64,000 nt of DNA, taken from contig CALKNK010000016.1 in assembly GCA_938091165.1 (NCBI GenBank), forward strand, positions 124,001-188,000, written 5' to 3'. Positions within the stretch are counted from its first letter, which is position 1, and the number at the start of each line of letters is the position of its first letter. The notes under the pieces are model-generated. The model did no database searches and had not been told where the DNA came from. It saw only the letters and a program-made list of their open reading frames with translations. A program made the position numbers and the translations under genes. Shown in pieces: positions 47,551-56,356 of this stretch. The stretch comes from an uncultured Ilumatobacter sp. Its GTDB lineage: Bacteria > Actinomycetota > Acidimicrobiia > Acidimicrobiales > Ilumatobacteraceae.

Positions 47551-49626
47551 TCAGGTCAGCGGGACATCAATAGCTACTGCAAGCACAGCGGAAGGGTCGA
47601 TGTGTACTGGTTCATTGAGCTGCTCATCCGAAAGGTGACATTTGATGCTGTGTCCCGCTGACAATTCGACCATCTCTGGCTCGGTGACTTCGCACAAACC
47701 TTCGATCGCACGATGACATCGAGTGTGAAACACGCAACCTGGCGGCGGATTTGCGGGCGAAGGAATAGCTCCCATAAGTGGAATCCGAGCTTCTGCGATT
47801 CCGTCGACGCTTGGCACTGCTGATAGCAGCGCTTCGGTATACGGGTGATTCGTCCCGTTAAACATCGTGGCGGTCGAGCCAATTTCCATGATTCGGCCGA
47901 GATACATCACTGCGATACGGTCGGCGAGATAGCGCACGACGCCAATGTCGTGGCTGATGAACAGGTAACTCGTGCGCTCCTCGTTCTGCAGCCCAGCGAG
48001 AAGGTTCAGAATTGCGGCCTGAACAGAAACATCAAGAGCCGAGGTTGGCTCGTCGCAGACCACTACCTCTGGGTCGCCTGCAAAAGCACGGGCAATGGCG
48101 ACGCGCTGCTTAAGCCCGCCAGACAGCTGTCGCGGTCGCATGTCAAGGTGACGTGGCGAGAGCTGCATCGCTGCAGCAATCTCCTCGACTCGTTTGTTGG
48201 CTGCCGCGCCCTTGACTCCGGTCAGTTTGACGACGCTGCGATGCAGGATTCGGCGAACAGTCCAGGAGCGGTTGAGCGCCGAGTCGGGGTTCTGGAAAAC
48301 CATCGAGATCGCCCGTACCGACTCCTCAACACGGGCAGTCGCCTTACCGGCCATCTGGCGGCCACGCAACGTGATGGCACCGCCCTCGTCAGCGGCATGA
48401 ACGCCGAGCATGGTTTTGGCGAGCGTCGACTTTCCCGAGCCTGACTCGCCGACGAGGCCAAGCGTCTCACCTTCGGCAAAACCGAGGTCCACGCTCACGA
48501 GCGCAGGAACGTCGTGCCCACGTTGACGGAACGTCTTTGACACTCCGTCGACGCCGATGACCTGTTCCGTACCAACGTTGTATTCAACGGTGACTTCCTG
48601 AGGCTCGGGCACGTCACTGATCCGGTCGGCATGGTGACAACGCGTCCAGTGACCATCGCTCCGATCGACGATCGGTGGCACGTCTGTTCGACAGATTTCG
48701 GTTGCAATCGGGCATCGATCGATGTACGTACAGGTAGGCAACGACGCGCCGATTGGTGGCGCCGAGCCCGGGATCGCAAACAGCTCGCGGTCGGTTTTTC
48801 GCAGACCACGTCGTGGAATCGAATTAAGCAGACCCTTTGTGTAGGGGTGACTCGGGTTGTCGAAGACCTCGTCGACCGTGCCTTCTTCGACAATTCGGCC
48901 GGCGTACATCACGCCGACCCGATCACACATGGTACGGATAACCCCAAGGTTGTGCGCGATCAACAGGATTGCCGAGTTCAGTTCCGAACGCAGGTCTCGG
49001 ACAAGGTCAAGCACTTCAGCTTCCACCGTCGCGTCGAGCCCAGTGGTCGGCTCATCGAGCACCAACAGCGTTGGATCGCAGGCCAGCGCCATGGCAATGA
49101 CGACACGTTGCAACATACCGCCTGACAACTGATGAGGGTAGCGGTCCATCACGCTCTCGGGCGCAGCGATGCGGACCCGTTTGAGTGCTGCGAGCGCTGA
49201 GGCATGCGATTCGGAATTGGACTGGCCCATCACCTTGAATGCTTCGGCGACTTGCTTACCGATCTTCAGGACCGGGTTGACCGCCTGAACCGGATCTTGA
49301 AACACCATCGAGGCTCGTTGCGCCCGAAACTCGCGGAGTTCACGTCCGGACATCGCAGTCAACTCTTGGCCACCCGACTCGACCCGACCAGCATCGATTC
49401 GACCATTGCCCGGCAGATAGCGCAGGGCTGCGTATGCGGTGGTCGACTTACCGCAGCCGGACTCACCGACGAGTCCGTACGCCTCGCCCGCACGAACTTC
49501 AAAGCTGACGTCGCGAAGCACGACTCGCGGGGTGCCCCGGACGATGTAGGACATCTTTAGTCCATCGATAGCCAGTGCCGGGTGCTCAGCTTCGGTCTCG
49601 GTGGGTAGCGGTTCAGTCGTGGTCAT
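47551..49626 (-). CDS. Fused oligopeptide ABC transporter ATP-binding protein (DppD-DppF type)
   Basis: 691 residues containing two complete nucleotide-binding domains. Domain 1 has Walker A G-E-S-G-C-G-K-S-T near residue 54, signature L-S-G-G-M-L-Q-R-V and Walker B L-L-V-L-D-E-P-T-T-G-L-D. Domain 2 has Walker A G-E-S-G-S-G-K-S-T near residue 394, signature L-S-G-G-L-K-Q-R-V and V-V-C-D-E-P-T-S-A-L-D. Each is followed by the Cys-containing oligopeptide/nickel-type C-terminal extension (C-T-Y-I-D-R-C-P, C-V-F-H-T-R-C-H). Such fusions replace separate DppD and DppF. The start overlaps the permease stop (ATGA). Confidence 0.92.
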   Translation of the reverse strand: MTTTEPLPTETEAEHPALAIDGLKMSYIVRGTPRVVLRDVSFEVRAGEAYGLVGESGCGKSTTAYAALRYLPGNGRIDAGRVESGGQELTAMSGRELREFRAQRASMVFQDPVQAVNPVLKIGKQVAEAFKVMGQSNSESHASALAALKRVRIAAPESVMDRYPHQLSGGMLQRVVIAMALACDPTLLVLDEPTTGLDATVEAEVLDLVRDLRSELNSAILLIAHNLGVIRTMCDRVGVMYAGRIVEEGTVDEVFDNPSHPYTKGLLNSIPRRGLRKTDRELFAIPGSAPPIGASLPTCTYIDRCPIATEICRTDVPPIVDRSDGHWTRCHHADRISDVPEPQEVTVEYNVGTEQVIGVDGVSKTFRQRGHDVPALVSVDLGFAEGETLGLVGESGSGKSTLAKTMLGVHAADEGGAITLRGRQMAGKATARVEESVRAISMVFQNPDSALNRSWTVRRILHRSVVKLTGVKGAAANKRVEEIAAAMQLSPRHLDMRPRQLSGGLKQRVAIARAFAGDPEVVVCDEPTSALDVSVQAAILNLLAGLQNEERTSYLFISHDIGVVRYLADRIAVMYLGRIMEIGSTATMFNGTNHPYTEALLSAVPSVDGIAEARIPLMGAIPSPANPPPGCVFHTRCHRAIEGLCEVTEPEMVELSAGHSIKCHLSDEQLNEPVHIDPSAVLAVAIDVPLT

Positions 49627-50543
49627 GATTTCAGCGCCTTATCGATCGAGTCTGCGATCAGATTCACCCCGATCACTAGGCTGGCAATGGCGATCGCTGG
49701 GAAGATAGATGGCCACCAGATATCTCTGACGATTTGCTCGTAGTTCTGCGAGACGTCGATGCCCCAGTCAGCGTCGGTGATGTTCGAACCGACAAACCCA
49801 AGGAAGGCGAGCGTGGCGTAGGTAAACACGGCGTAGCCGAGCCGAACGGTGAGTTCGACAACAACGAGACCAGTCACATTAGGCAAGATCTCGCGACCCA
49901 CGATGAAGAGTCCCGATTCGCCACGCATCTTCGCCGACATGACGTAGTCAAGATCGGATTCTGCGATGGCCGCCGACCGAATCGTGCGAGTAATCGCGGG
50001 AACAAAAAGCACAGCAATCGTGCCGATGATGACTGGCGTCGATCGGCCGAAGGTGAACACCACCAAGATCGCCATCAAGATGATCGGGATCGACAAAATA
50101 GCCTCGATCACTCGGCTGAGAACCTCATCAACCCAGCCTCGGTAGTACCCCATGACCAAACCCAGCATTGTTCCGACGATGACAGCCATCGCTGTAGCAA
50201 TGGGCGCAACAATCAGAATGGGGCGAGCCCCGTAAATAATTCGCGCATAGACGTCCCAACCGTTCTTATCGGTGCCAAGCCAGGCCTCTGATCCAGGCTT
50301 GACACGGGGTCCCGCTTCAACAAATTCCTTCGGACCGACTGACGTTAGAAGGCTTGGCCATAACGCTGCGAATACCCAAAAGCCGACGATAAGGACACCA
50401 AAGAGGAATCCTGGGCTTCGGTAGAGAACTCTGAATTGTTCTCGTCTGATTTGGTTCTTCGCGCTTCTCTCCGACGTTGTCGAACCCCTGTCGAGCTCGC
50501 TCTTAGCAGCATCACCATTTGCAAGGTCTGATGTCTCGCTCAT
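49623..50543 (-). CDS. Peptide-type ABC transporter permease (DppC-like)
   Basis: 306 residues from ATG 50543, which overlaps the dppB-like stop by one base (TGATG); a longer frame to 50585 would overlap by 43 bp. A polar, cytoplasmic N-terminus with S-A-K-N-Q-I-R-R-E-Q precedes the first helix (F-L-F-G-V-L-I-V-G-F-W-V-F). W-L-G-T-D-K-N-G-W-D-V-Y-A-R-I-I-Y-G-A-R is the diagnostic DppC loop, and the permease EAA-like loop includes M-S-A-K-M-R-G-E-S-G-L-F. About six membrane helices. Pairs with the DppB-like protein. Confidence 0.91.
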   Translation of the reverse strand: MSETSDLANGDAAKSELDRGSTTSERSAKNQIRREQFRVLYRSPGFLFGVLIVGFWVFAALWPSLLTSVGPKEFVEAGPRVKPGSEAWLGTDKNGWDVYARIIYGARPILIVAPIATAMAVIVGTMLGLVMGYYRGWVDEVLSRVIEAILSIPIILMAILVVFTFGRSTPVIIGTIAVLFVPAITRTIRSAAIAESDLDYVMSAKMRGESGLFIVGREILPNVTGLVVVELTVRLGYAVFTYATLAFLGFVGSNITDADWGIDVSQNYEQIVRDIWWPSIFPAIAIASLVIGVNLIADSIDKALKS

Positions 50544-51505
50544 CAGTTGTCGCCAAGCGTTTGACGTGCCCGTGGGTTCATCCACGCCACCAGCAAATCT
50601 GCACCAAGAGTGGCAAGCATGTAGATGATCGCAACTGTGAGGACCCCTGCGCGGAGGACTGGGTAGTCAGCTCGGTCAACGGCACGGATAATGAGGTTGC
50701 CGACGCCTTGGTAACCAAACACAATTTCCAGAGCAACCATGCCTCCGAAGAGATAGCCGAGTTGGGTGCCGAGCACGGCAACTGTTGGTTGGAGTGCGTT
50801 GCGAGCTATGTGCTTTCTAAAGACTCGGCCAGTGGAGAGCCCACGCATGAAGGCGGTTCGGGCGTAATCAGAGTCGAGTGCTGTAATGGTTCCAGCCCTG
50901 GTGATTCGAGCTATGTACCCGAAGTAGACCATCAATACGGCGATCACGGGTAGCAGCAAGTGCTGAATCTGAATCAGTGGCCCTGACCCTGGCGGCGCAC
51001 TGGCCTGGACTTTGAAGAAGTCAAATGGGACGGCCAAAAACGCAAGCAGGAAGACGCCTGCTACAAAGTCGGGGATTGCTGAGAAAGCTAGTCCGGTGTT
51101 GACGATGAGACGATCAATCCAGCTGTCTTTCTTGTACGCAGCGACGAGACCGCCAAGAATCGACACTGGTACGATCACCAAGAGCGACAGGATGACGAGT
51201 TTGGCCGAGTTGGCTACTGCTTTCCACACCAAACTCATCACTGGCTCCCCTGTTGCCACAGAGAACGATTCCCCAAAGTCAAGTGTGACTACGGAGACCG
51301 ACAGATTTGACAGCTGCGTTGCAACAGAATCACGGAGCCCAAGTGATTCGGTGACCTGCATTAACCGTTCAGGAGACGCCGTACCACCTGCAATTTTACG
51401 GGCTGGATCGCCGGGCGCGATATTCGGTATAAGCGTCACGATTACGAGCAATATTGCCAACGTAACAAGTGCCAGCAATAGTCGCCTAATGATGAATCTT
51501 GTCAC
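50543..51505 (-). CDS. Peptide-type ABC transporter permease (DppB-like)
   Basis: 320 residues from GTG 51505, giving the typical opening V-T-R-F-I-I-R-R-L-L-L-A-L; the frame is open to a TTG at 51550, but DppB proteins start at this point. A GAGG lies 11 nt upstream. Features: I-A-P-G-D-P-A-R after helix 1, L-D-F-G-E-S-F-S, the cytoplasmic loop Y-A-R-T-A-F-M-R-G-L-S-T-G-R-V-F-R-K-H-I-A-R-N-A-L-Q-P (EAA loop) and F-G-G-M-V-A-L-E-I-V-F-G-Y-Q-G-V-G. Six membrane helices. Second gene of the importer operon. Confidence 0.91.
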   Translation of the reverse strand: MTRFIIRRLLLALVTLAILLVIVTLIPNIAPGDPARKIAGGTASPERLMQVTESLGLRDSVATQLSNLSVSVVTLDFGESFSVATGEPVMSLVWKAVANSAKLVILSLLVIVPVSILGGLVAAYKKDSWIDRLIVNTGLAFSAIPDFVAGVFLLAFLAVPFDFFKVQASAPPGSGPLIQIQHLLLPVIAVLMVYFGYIARITRAGTITALDSDYARTAFMRGLSTGRVFRKHIARNALQPTVAVLGTQLGYLFGGMVALEIVFGYQGVGNLIIRAVDRADYPVLRAGVLTVAIIYMLATLGADLLVAWMNPRARQTLGDN

Positions 51506-51620
51506 GTACTTTCTCGCCTCAAGTCGGAGTCGCTTTGTGAACGGCGGCAAAGAGGCCGCAACGTTTCACCGTTCCAGCCTCTTCGCCACCGCTACTCCCC
51601 TCAGGAGGGGCTAGCGAGAT

Positions 51621-53402
51621 TTAGCTCTTTGTAACGTTCTGGAACTGCATGTGTCCGAGTGCAGTTACTTCGAGGCCACTCACTGCGTCACTTGCGGCAG
51701 TGAGATAGTCGAAGAAGAACGGATACACGGCAGGCGTGTCCTCATGAAGGACCCGTTGGATTTTGCCAACTGCATCCTTCTGACCGGCCACATCGGTAGC
51801 GCCTTGATACGCCTTGAACAACCCGTCGAATTCAGCTGACGCATAGTTCGACGAGTTCCAATCGGCATCCGTCTGGAGCGCTCGACCGAAGAAGACATCC
51901 GGCGTGGGCCGGTGACCGTAATCGACGATACCGATGTCTGCTGAGGCTCCGCACGGACGACCCGGGCCCGACGTTTCAGGTTGCGTGCCCCAACTTGCAC
52001 CAGAGCACCAGTATTCCCCGTAGAAGTCGGAGTTTGGCGTCACGCTAACCGGCGTTGTGATACCGACAGCGGCCAAGTTCTGTTCAACAATGGCGGCGAT
52101 AGCTGGTATCTCACCGAGATCACCAACCTGAAGAACCGATTCAATGCCATCCGGATATCCCGCATCTGACAAAAGTTGCTTCGCCATTTCCGGATCGTAA
52201 GGACGTTGCTCTTGAGTGTCGTCGAAGTAGGGCAGGGTCGCATAGACGGGATGGTCATTTGCAATGACCGCCTGGCCTTCGTAGACCGTATCCACAATTT
52301 GCTGACGATTGATTGCGTAGCCAACTGCCTGCCGAACTCGAGGATCAGTGAATGGACCACCTTCTGGTAGCTGTGTGTTGAACCACAGTTGGCGGTGATT
52401 CGAGGACGGAGGCCGAAGAACAGTGACGCTTGAATCGTTGAGAAGCGTGGCTCCATCGGAGATCGAGAAAGACTGAAGTACATCAATCTCGCCGGCAGCA
52501 AACGCTGCAACTGAGGTGCCGCCCGAGTCGAACCCCTGCAGCGTGACGCTGTCCAAATTGACACCGCCGCCCCACCAGTTTGGGTTAGGTGTGAATGTCG
52601 CGCGGAAGCTTGACGGATCGAAATCCTCGAGAACCCAGGCTCCCGTGCCTGTCACTCGATCGTTAAGAACCGTGCCGCTGCTGTAGTCCGCTGGTGTGAT
52701 CAATGACTGCGGGTTGAAGAGCGAAACCAGAACTGGCAAGTTGCCATTCGGGGCATCAAGATTCATGACCACAGTCACGTCATCAGGCGTCTCGGTGCTT
52801 CCGGCACTGAAGACACCCGCGACACCCGCGCCAACTTCTGCCATCCGGTCCAGGGTCGCCGCGACGTCAGCCGATGTCAGTGGTGCGCCGTCTTCTTGCC
52901 AAGTGACTCCATCACGAAGTTTGAACGTCCACTGTGTGGCATCCGCGTTAGGACTCCACTCAGTAGCTAGCGCAGTTGCGGCGATGTTTCCATCGCTGCC
53001 TAGACCAACAAGGTATTCGAAGCTTTGCGAGAGCACGGCGTAGGTGCCGAGGTCAAGCATGTTGAGCGGGTCAAGACCCGAGTTAGCGTCGCCGGTCTGA
53101 ATTGCCGCAGTCACGTCGCCGCCTGCTGCGCTGGCTGGAGCTTCGGTTGTCGCTGGAGCTTCGGTGCCCGCTGGCGCCTCGGTGCTCGCTGACTCTCCAC
53201 CGCCCGAGTCACTCCCGCTGCTGCTGTCGTCGCTGCCGCAAGCCGCAATTACTGCGCCCATCATCGGCATTGATAGGCCAATCATTGTGCCGCGCTTCAC
53301 GAAGTTACGTCGGTTGATTTTCCCTTGAGCGTAAGCCTCAATGAGATCAGCCTCAATAGGGCCTCCTGAGCGGCGAGCCCAATCGATACGTTTCCAGTCC
53401 AT
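51621..53402 (-). CDS. Peptide-type ABC transporter substrate-binding protein, Tat lipoprotein
   Basis: 593 residues of solute-binding family 5. The N-terminus carries a twin-arginine motif (N-R-R-N-F-V-K) near residues 30-36 and a lipobox-like V-I-A-A-C with Cys55, so it is probably exported folded by Tat and lipid-anchored. A Ser/Gly/Ala/Glu-rich linker follows, then the domain with L-R-D-G-V-T-W-Q-E-D-G-A-P-L-T-S-A-D-V and the C-terminal lobe. Substrate unknown (peptides, nickel or opine-like compounds are possible). First gene of the importer operon; a purine-rich site precedes the ATG. Confidence 0.9.
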   Translation of the reverse strand: MDWKRIDWARRSGGPIEADLIEAYAQGKINRRNFVKRGTMIGLSMPMMGAVIAACGSDDSSSGSDSGGGESASTEAPAGTEAPATTEAPASAAGGDVTAAIQTGDANSGLDPLNMLDLGTYAVLSQSFEYLVGLGSDGNIAATALATEWSPNADATQWTFKLRDGVTWQEDGAPLTSADVAATLDRMAEVGAGVAGVFSAGSTETPDDVTVVMNLDAPNGNLPVLVSLFNPQSLITPADYSSGTVLNDRVTGTGAWVLEDFDPSSFRATFTPNPNWWGGGVNLDSVTLQGFDSGGTSVAAFAAGEIDVLQSFSISDGATLLNDSSVTVLRPPSSNHRQLWFNTQLPEGGPFTDPRVRQAVGYAINRQQIVDTVYEGQAVIANDHPVYATLPYFDDTQEQRPYDPEMAKQLLSDAGYPDGIESVLQVGDLGEIPAIAAIVEQNLAAVGITTPVSVTPNSDFYGEYWCSGASWGTQPETSGPGRPCGASADIGIVDYGHRPTPDVFFGRALQTDADWNSSNYASAEFDGLFKAYQGATDVAGQKDAVGKIQRVLHEDTPAVYPFFFDYLTAASDAVSGLEVTALGHMQFQNVTKS

Positions 53403-53632
53403 TCAAATTCCCCCTTGGGATATGAGTACACGCCGTGAGAACAGTTGTCCCTCGGCATAACGACCATAACGAAGAGGCGCCTCTCGGACAAACTGTGTCC
53501 TCAGGATCTCAAAGTCCATGGCTATCAACGCCCAAAACCTAGCACGATTCATCTAGCTGAATGACGTCGGTCACATATTCTGCGGAAAGGTTGCCGGAGA
53601 CAATCCCCCGAGGATTTTGATGTGGCGGGTCT

Positions 53633-54289
53633 TCAGAACATGATCCCGGACAAGCGGAGCGCAGCAACTCTCGCGTCCGGAGAGGCGATAACAGCTGCAA
53701 GCGTGAGTTCCAGGGCCATCTCGGAGGACTCTCGGTACCAATTCCACTCGATGACCCCGGTTGCCCACTTCTCCAGACGGTTCATCCGGGCTGTAAAAAT
53801 GTGGCGCGCTAACCGCTCGATGTCGCATTCGCCGATGAACATTGCATCGGCCGCAGCGCATGCCAAATCGTGTTCGATAATCTGCACTACGCGCTCACCA
53901 ACTGATCCCATCCCATGGACACCAGGACCCGACTGCAGACTCGCAAAGATCGGACGCCAGACGTCAATTGCTGTTCCAACGGTGTCGTCAAGCGCTTGGA
54001 AAAGCGCCCGAGTCGTGTCGATGGGCCTGCGGGTCGACTGGTCGTCGAAATCGACTTCGAGTTGGTCTAGCCCGTTCGAAACGAATGCAACCAAAACGCC
54101 GCCGCGGTCGCCAAATTGGTTGTACAGCGTTGCTACAGCCACGCAGGCTCGAGCTGCGAGCTTGCGCATCGTGAGACCCTCTAGGCCTTCTGCGGCGATG
54201 ATCTCTCCTACGGCCACAAGAACATCGGCACGTGTTCGCTCCTGTCGCCGCTCCCAACCCGACTGCGTCGATGCCTCAGCAGATTTCAC
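53633..54289 (-). CDS. TetR-family transcriptional regulator
   Basis: 218 residues from GTG 54289, chosen because GGGAGG lies 7 nt upstream; the frame extends to 54310. The helix-turn-helix region reads R-T-R-A-D-V-L-V-A-V-G-E-I-I-A-A-E-G-L-E-G-L-T-M-R-K-L-A-A-R-A-C-V-A-V-A-T-L-Y-N-Q-F-G-D-R, classic TetR. The C-terminal ligand domain is alpha-helical and alanine-rich. Target unknown; neighbours are the importer operon (downstream, same strand, 230 bp away) and the fatty-acyl-AMP ligase on the upstream side. Confidence 0.88.
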   Translation of the reverse strand: MKSAEASTQSGWERRQERTRADVLVAVGEIIAAEGLEGLTMRKLAARACVAVATLYNQFGDRGGVLVAFVSNGLDQLEVDFDDQSTRRPIDTTRALFQALDDTVGTAIDVWRPIFASLQSGPGVHGMGSVGERVVQIIEHDLACAAADAMFIGECDIERLARHIFTARMNRLEKWATGVIEWNWYRESSEMALELTLAAVIASPDARVAALRLSGIMF

Positions 54290-54392
54290 CGACCTGCCTC
54301 CCACAGCCAATCAGCATACGGCTCACCTGCCTGACCGTCGATCGTCAGTCCCGATGTGACGGCCTCAAGCTCGACAAGTGCCTAAAGCGATT

Positions 54393-54398
54393 TACCCT
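54393..54398 (+). promoter_or_regulatory. Predicted -10 box (TACCCT) before a micro-ORF
   Basis: TACCCT ends 8 nt before an ATG at 54407 in the gap between the TetR and ligase genes, the same arrangement as at the leaderless genes of this window. Confidence 0.3.
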
Positions 54399-54406
54399 TC
54401 GCACCC

Positions 54407-54496
54407 ATGACCCGCCCAGGCTGCCAGATCCCCAACTTCACCGATCCCACCGCCTGCACCACAGATCTGTTCGACGCAGATGCTCCAACGTTCTAG
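54407..54496 (+). CDS. Possible leaderless micro-ORF (29 residues, two cysteines)
   Basis: A 29-codon frame, ATG to TAG, beginning MTRPGCQIPNF and ending DADAPTF, with Cys6 and Cys17 eleven residues apart. The supporting evidence is its position 8 nt downstream of a TANNNT box and its otherwise empty surroundings. It has no recognised family and could be chance. It runs opposite to both flanking genes. Confidence 0.3.
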   Translation: MTRPGCQIPNFTDPTACTTDLFDADAPTF

Positions 54497-54572
54497 CAGA
54501 GCTGAACATTGCGTCTGTTTAAGAGTATTCCTGCCGGCTACCGCATATCGCGTTCTTGACGGGGCCGAAGTC

Positions 54573-56297
54573 TCAACTTAAGAGCATGACGAGTTCCTCG
54601 CCGAGATATTCTTCCCTACACCTACTGCGCTGCAACTTGCCGCTGCTCGTCTTCGGGAGCGTGCCGGGCTGCACCAGCATCACGTCACGTGGAGGAAGGC
54701 CACTTATTTCGAGCGCCCGGTGATGGATTCGTTCGCGCACATCGGCTATACCGCCTGACGTCTCGGTCAGCCGGACCTCAGCCACAACGACCACGCTCTC
54801 CTTGCCCTTGTAGCCCTCCATACCAAACGCGATCACGTTGCCTGCGCGAACACCGTCGAGTGGGCCGACCGCCCGCTCAATATCTTCGGGGAACACGTTG
54901 CGACCGCCGACAATGATGACGTCCTTGATCCGGCCGCACATCACGAGCTCACCATCGAGGAGGTAGGCGAGGTCACCGGTGCAGAGCCAGTCGTCATGAA
55001 ACAGCGCAGCAGTAGCATCGGGCCTCTTGTAATAGCCGGGGGTGACCGATGTTCCACGTAACAAAAGTTCTCCAACATGCCGTTCCGGTAGCGATTTGAA
55101 TGTCTCAGGATCGACCACCTTCATTTCGAGTCCAGGCACCGCCGTGCCGAGAAGCGGGAGTTTCCGCGCCGTCACGGCGAACTCATCAGTGTCGAGGACT
55201 TCGATCGGATTAGCGACTCGCTCAGTTTCGAGCACGAAGCGGTCGACGGTGTCGGTACGAAGACCACGTCCACGAGTGGGGAACGAGCCGCCGATCGCAA
55301 CCTCGGCCATACCAAACGCCGGAAAGACACCGCCGGCATCAAAGCCAAACCGCGACGCCTCAGCGACAAAGGCCTCGACAGCCTTTGGATCGACCGGCTC
55401 AGCACCGGACAGGGCCAAGGAGAGCCTCGACAAATCAAGGCCGGTCATGCGTTTCAGCGCCCGAGTCGCAAGAACCCATGAAAAATTAGGACCAGCGGTC
55501 GCCGTGCACCCATAGTCGCTAAGCCACTGCATCCAGTTTCCGGGGTGCGCAAGGAAGTCTTGCGGCGCCGCCTGCACGAGGTTGACTCCCTTGGTCATCG
55601 GGATGGCGAGGAATCCGACAAGACCCATGTCGTGGTACAGCGGAAGCCAAGACATCATCGTTTCGCCCTGCTCGATCTGAGCGGCCTCAAGACAAGCATC
55701 GACGTTGGCGGACAAGACGCGATCTGGGATCATGACGCCCTTTGGCTCACTGGTCGACCCGCTGGTGTACTGCAGAATGACGAGTCGCTCAGGATCGTGC
55801 GGCGGAATCTCAAGACGATCTCCATGCGGCACGTTCGGTGCACCCGGCAGGACCGATCGCATCGGATCGATCGGCGGGTCGCCCTCAGCAGCGATGTAGA
55901 AGTCTGCGAGTTGATCGTCGATCAGGACGAGTTTGGCATCACCGTGGCGGATCCGGCCTCGGGTGCTATCGATGAAGGCATCGAGGGATCCCATGCGCAT
56001 CGGCAAAGGCAGCACCATCGACGCAATTCCGGCCATCCAGCAGCCACGCACGATGGTCATCAGCTCGCGACTGGTCGGCCCGAGAACTGCGACGTGATCG
56101 CCGGGCAACAGGCCCTTGGCCTGCAGCGCTGCACCGACCGAGCGCGCACCGTCGTGGATCTCGCGCCAGGTGACGAGCGCCGGGCGGCCGTCGGCATCGA
56201 GGTCGCCGCTGAGGACGGACTTGCCGACAAAACGGACCCCTGTGCCTAAGTCAGCGGCGTTTTCCAGTCGGGTGATCGTGGAATCGACAACATCCAT
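54573..56297 (-). CDS. Fatty-acyl-AMP ligase (FadD32/FAAL-like)
   Basis: 574 residues of the ANL superfamily. The ATP-binding loop Q-Y-T-S-G-S-T-S-E-P-K-G-V lies near residue 175. The middle shows F-G-M-A-E-V-A-I and W-L-C-T-G-D-L-A-type hinge (D-D-W-L-C-T-G-D-L-A), then G-R-I-K-D-V-I-I-V-G-G-R-N-V-F-P-E-D-I-E and C-terminal K-T-S-S-G-K-L-Q-R-S. The arrangement A-E-V-A-I-G-G-S-F and V-F-P-E-D-I-E is typical of FAALs, which activate fatty acids as acyl-AMP for transfer to carrier proteins rather than to CoA. No polyketide synthase is adjacent. Leaderless-type -10 box TACCGT lies 8 nt before the ATG. Confidence 0.87.
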   Translation of the reverse strand: MDVVDSTITRLENAADLGTGVRFVGKSVLSGDLDADGRPALVTWREIHDGARSVGAALQAKGLLPGDHVAVLGPTSRELMTIVRGCWMAGIASMVLPLPMRMGSLDAFIDSTRGRIRHGDAKLVLIDDQLADFYIAAEGDPPIDPMRSVLPGAPNVPHGDRLEIPPHDPERLVILQYTSGSTSEPKGVMIPDRVLSANVDACLEAAQIEQGETMMSWLPLYHDMGLVGFLAIPMTKGVNLVQAAPQDFLAHPGNWMQWLSDYGCTATAGPNFSWVLATRALKRMTGLDLSRLSLALSGAEPVDPKAVEAFVAEASRFGFDAGGVFPAFGMAEVAIGGSFPTRGRGLRTDTVDRFVLETERVANPIEVLDTDEFAVTARKLPLLGTAVPGLEMKVVDPETFKSLPERHVGELLLRGTSVTPGYYKRPDATAALFHDDWLCTGDLAYLLDGELVMCGRIKDVIIVGGRNVFPEDIERAVGPLDGVRAGNVIAFGMEGYKGKESVVVVAEVRLTETSGGIADVRERIHHRALEISGLPPRDVMLVQPGTLPKTSSGKLQRSRCREEYLGEELVMLLS

Positions 56298-56305
56298 GGC
56301 CTGCG

Positions 56306-56311
56306 ACGGTA
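56306..56311 (-). promoter_or_regulatory. Predicted -10 box (TACCGT) of the FAAL gene
   Basis: Minus-strand TACCGT ends 8 nt before the ATG at 56297. Confidence 0.4.
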
Positions 56312-56356
56312 ACGCGTCACCAACGATTCGTCGACGGATTACGGCCCGCCAGAACG

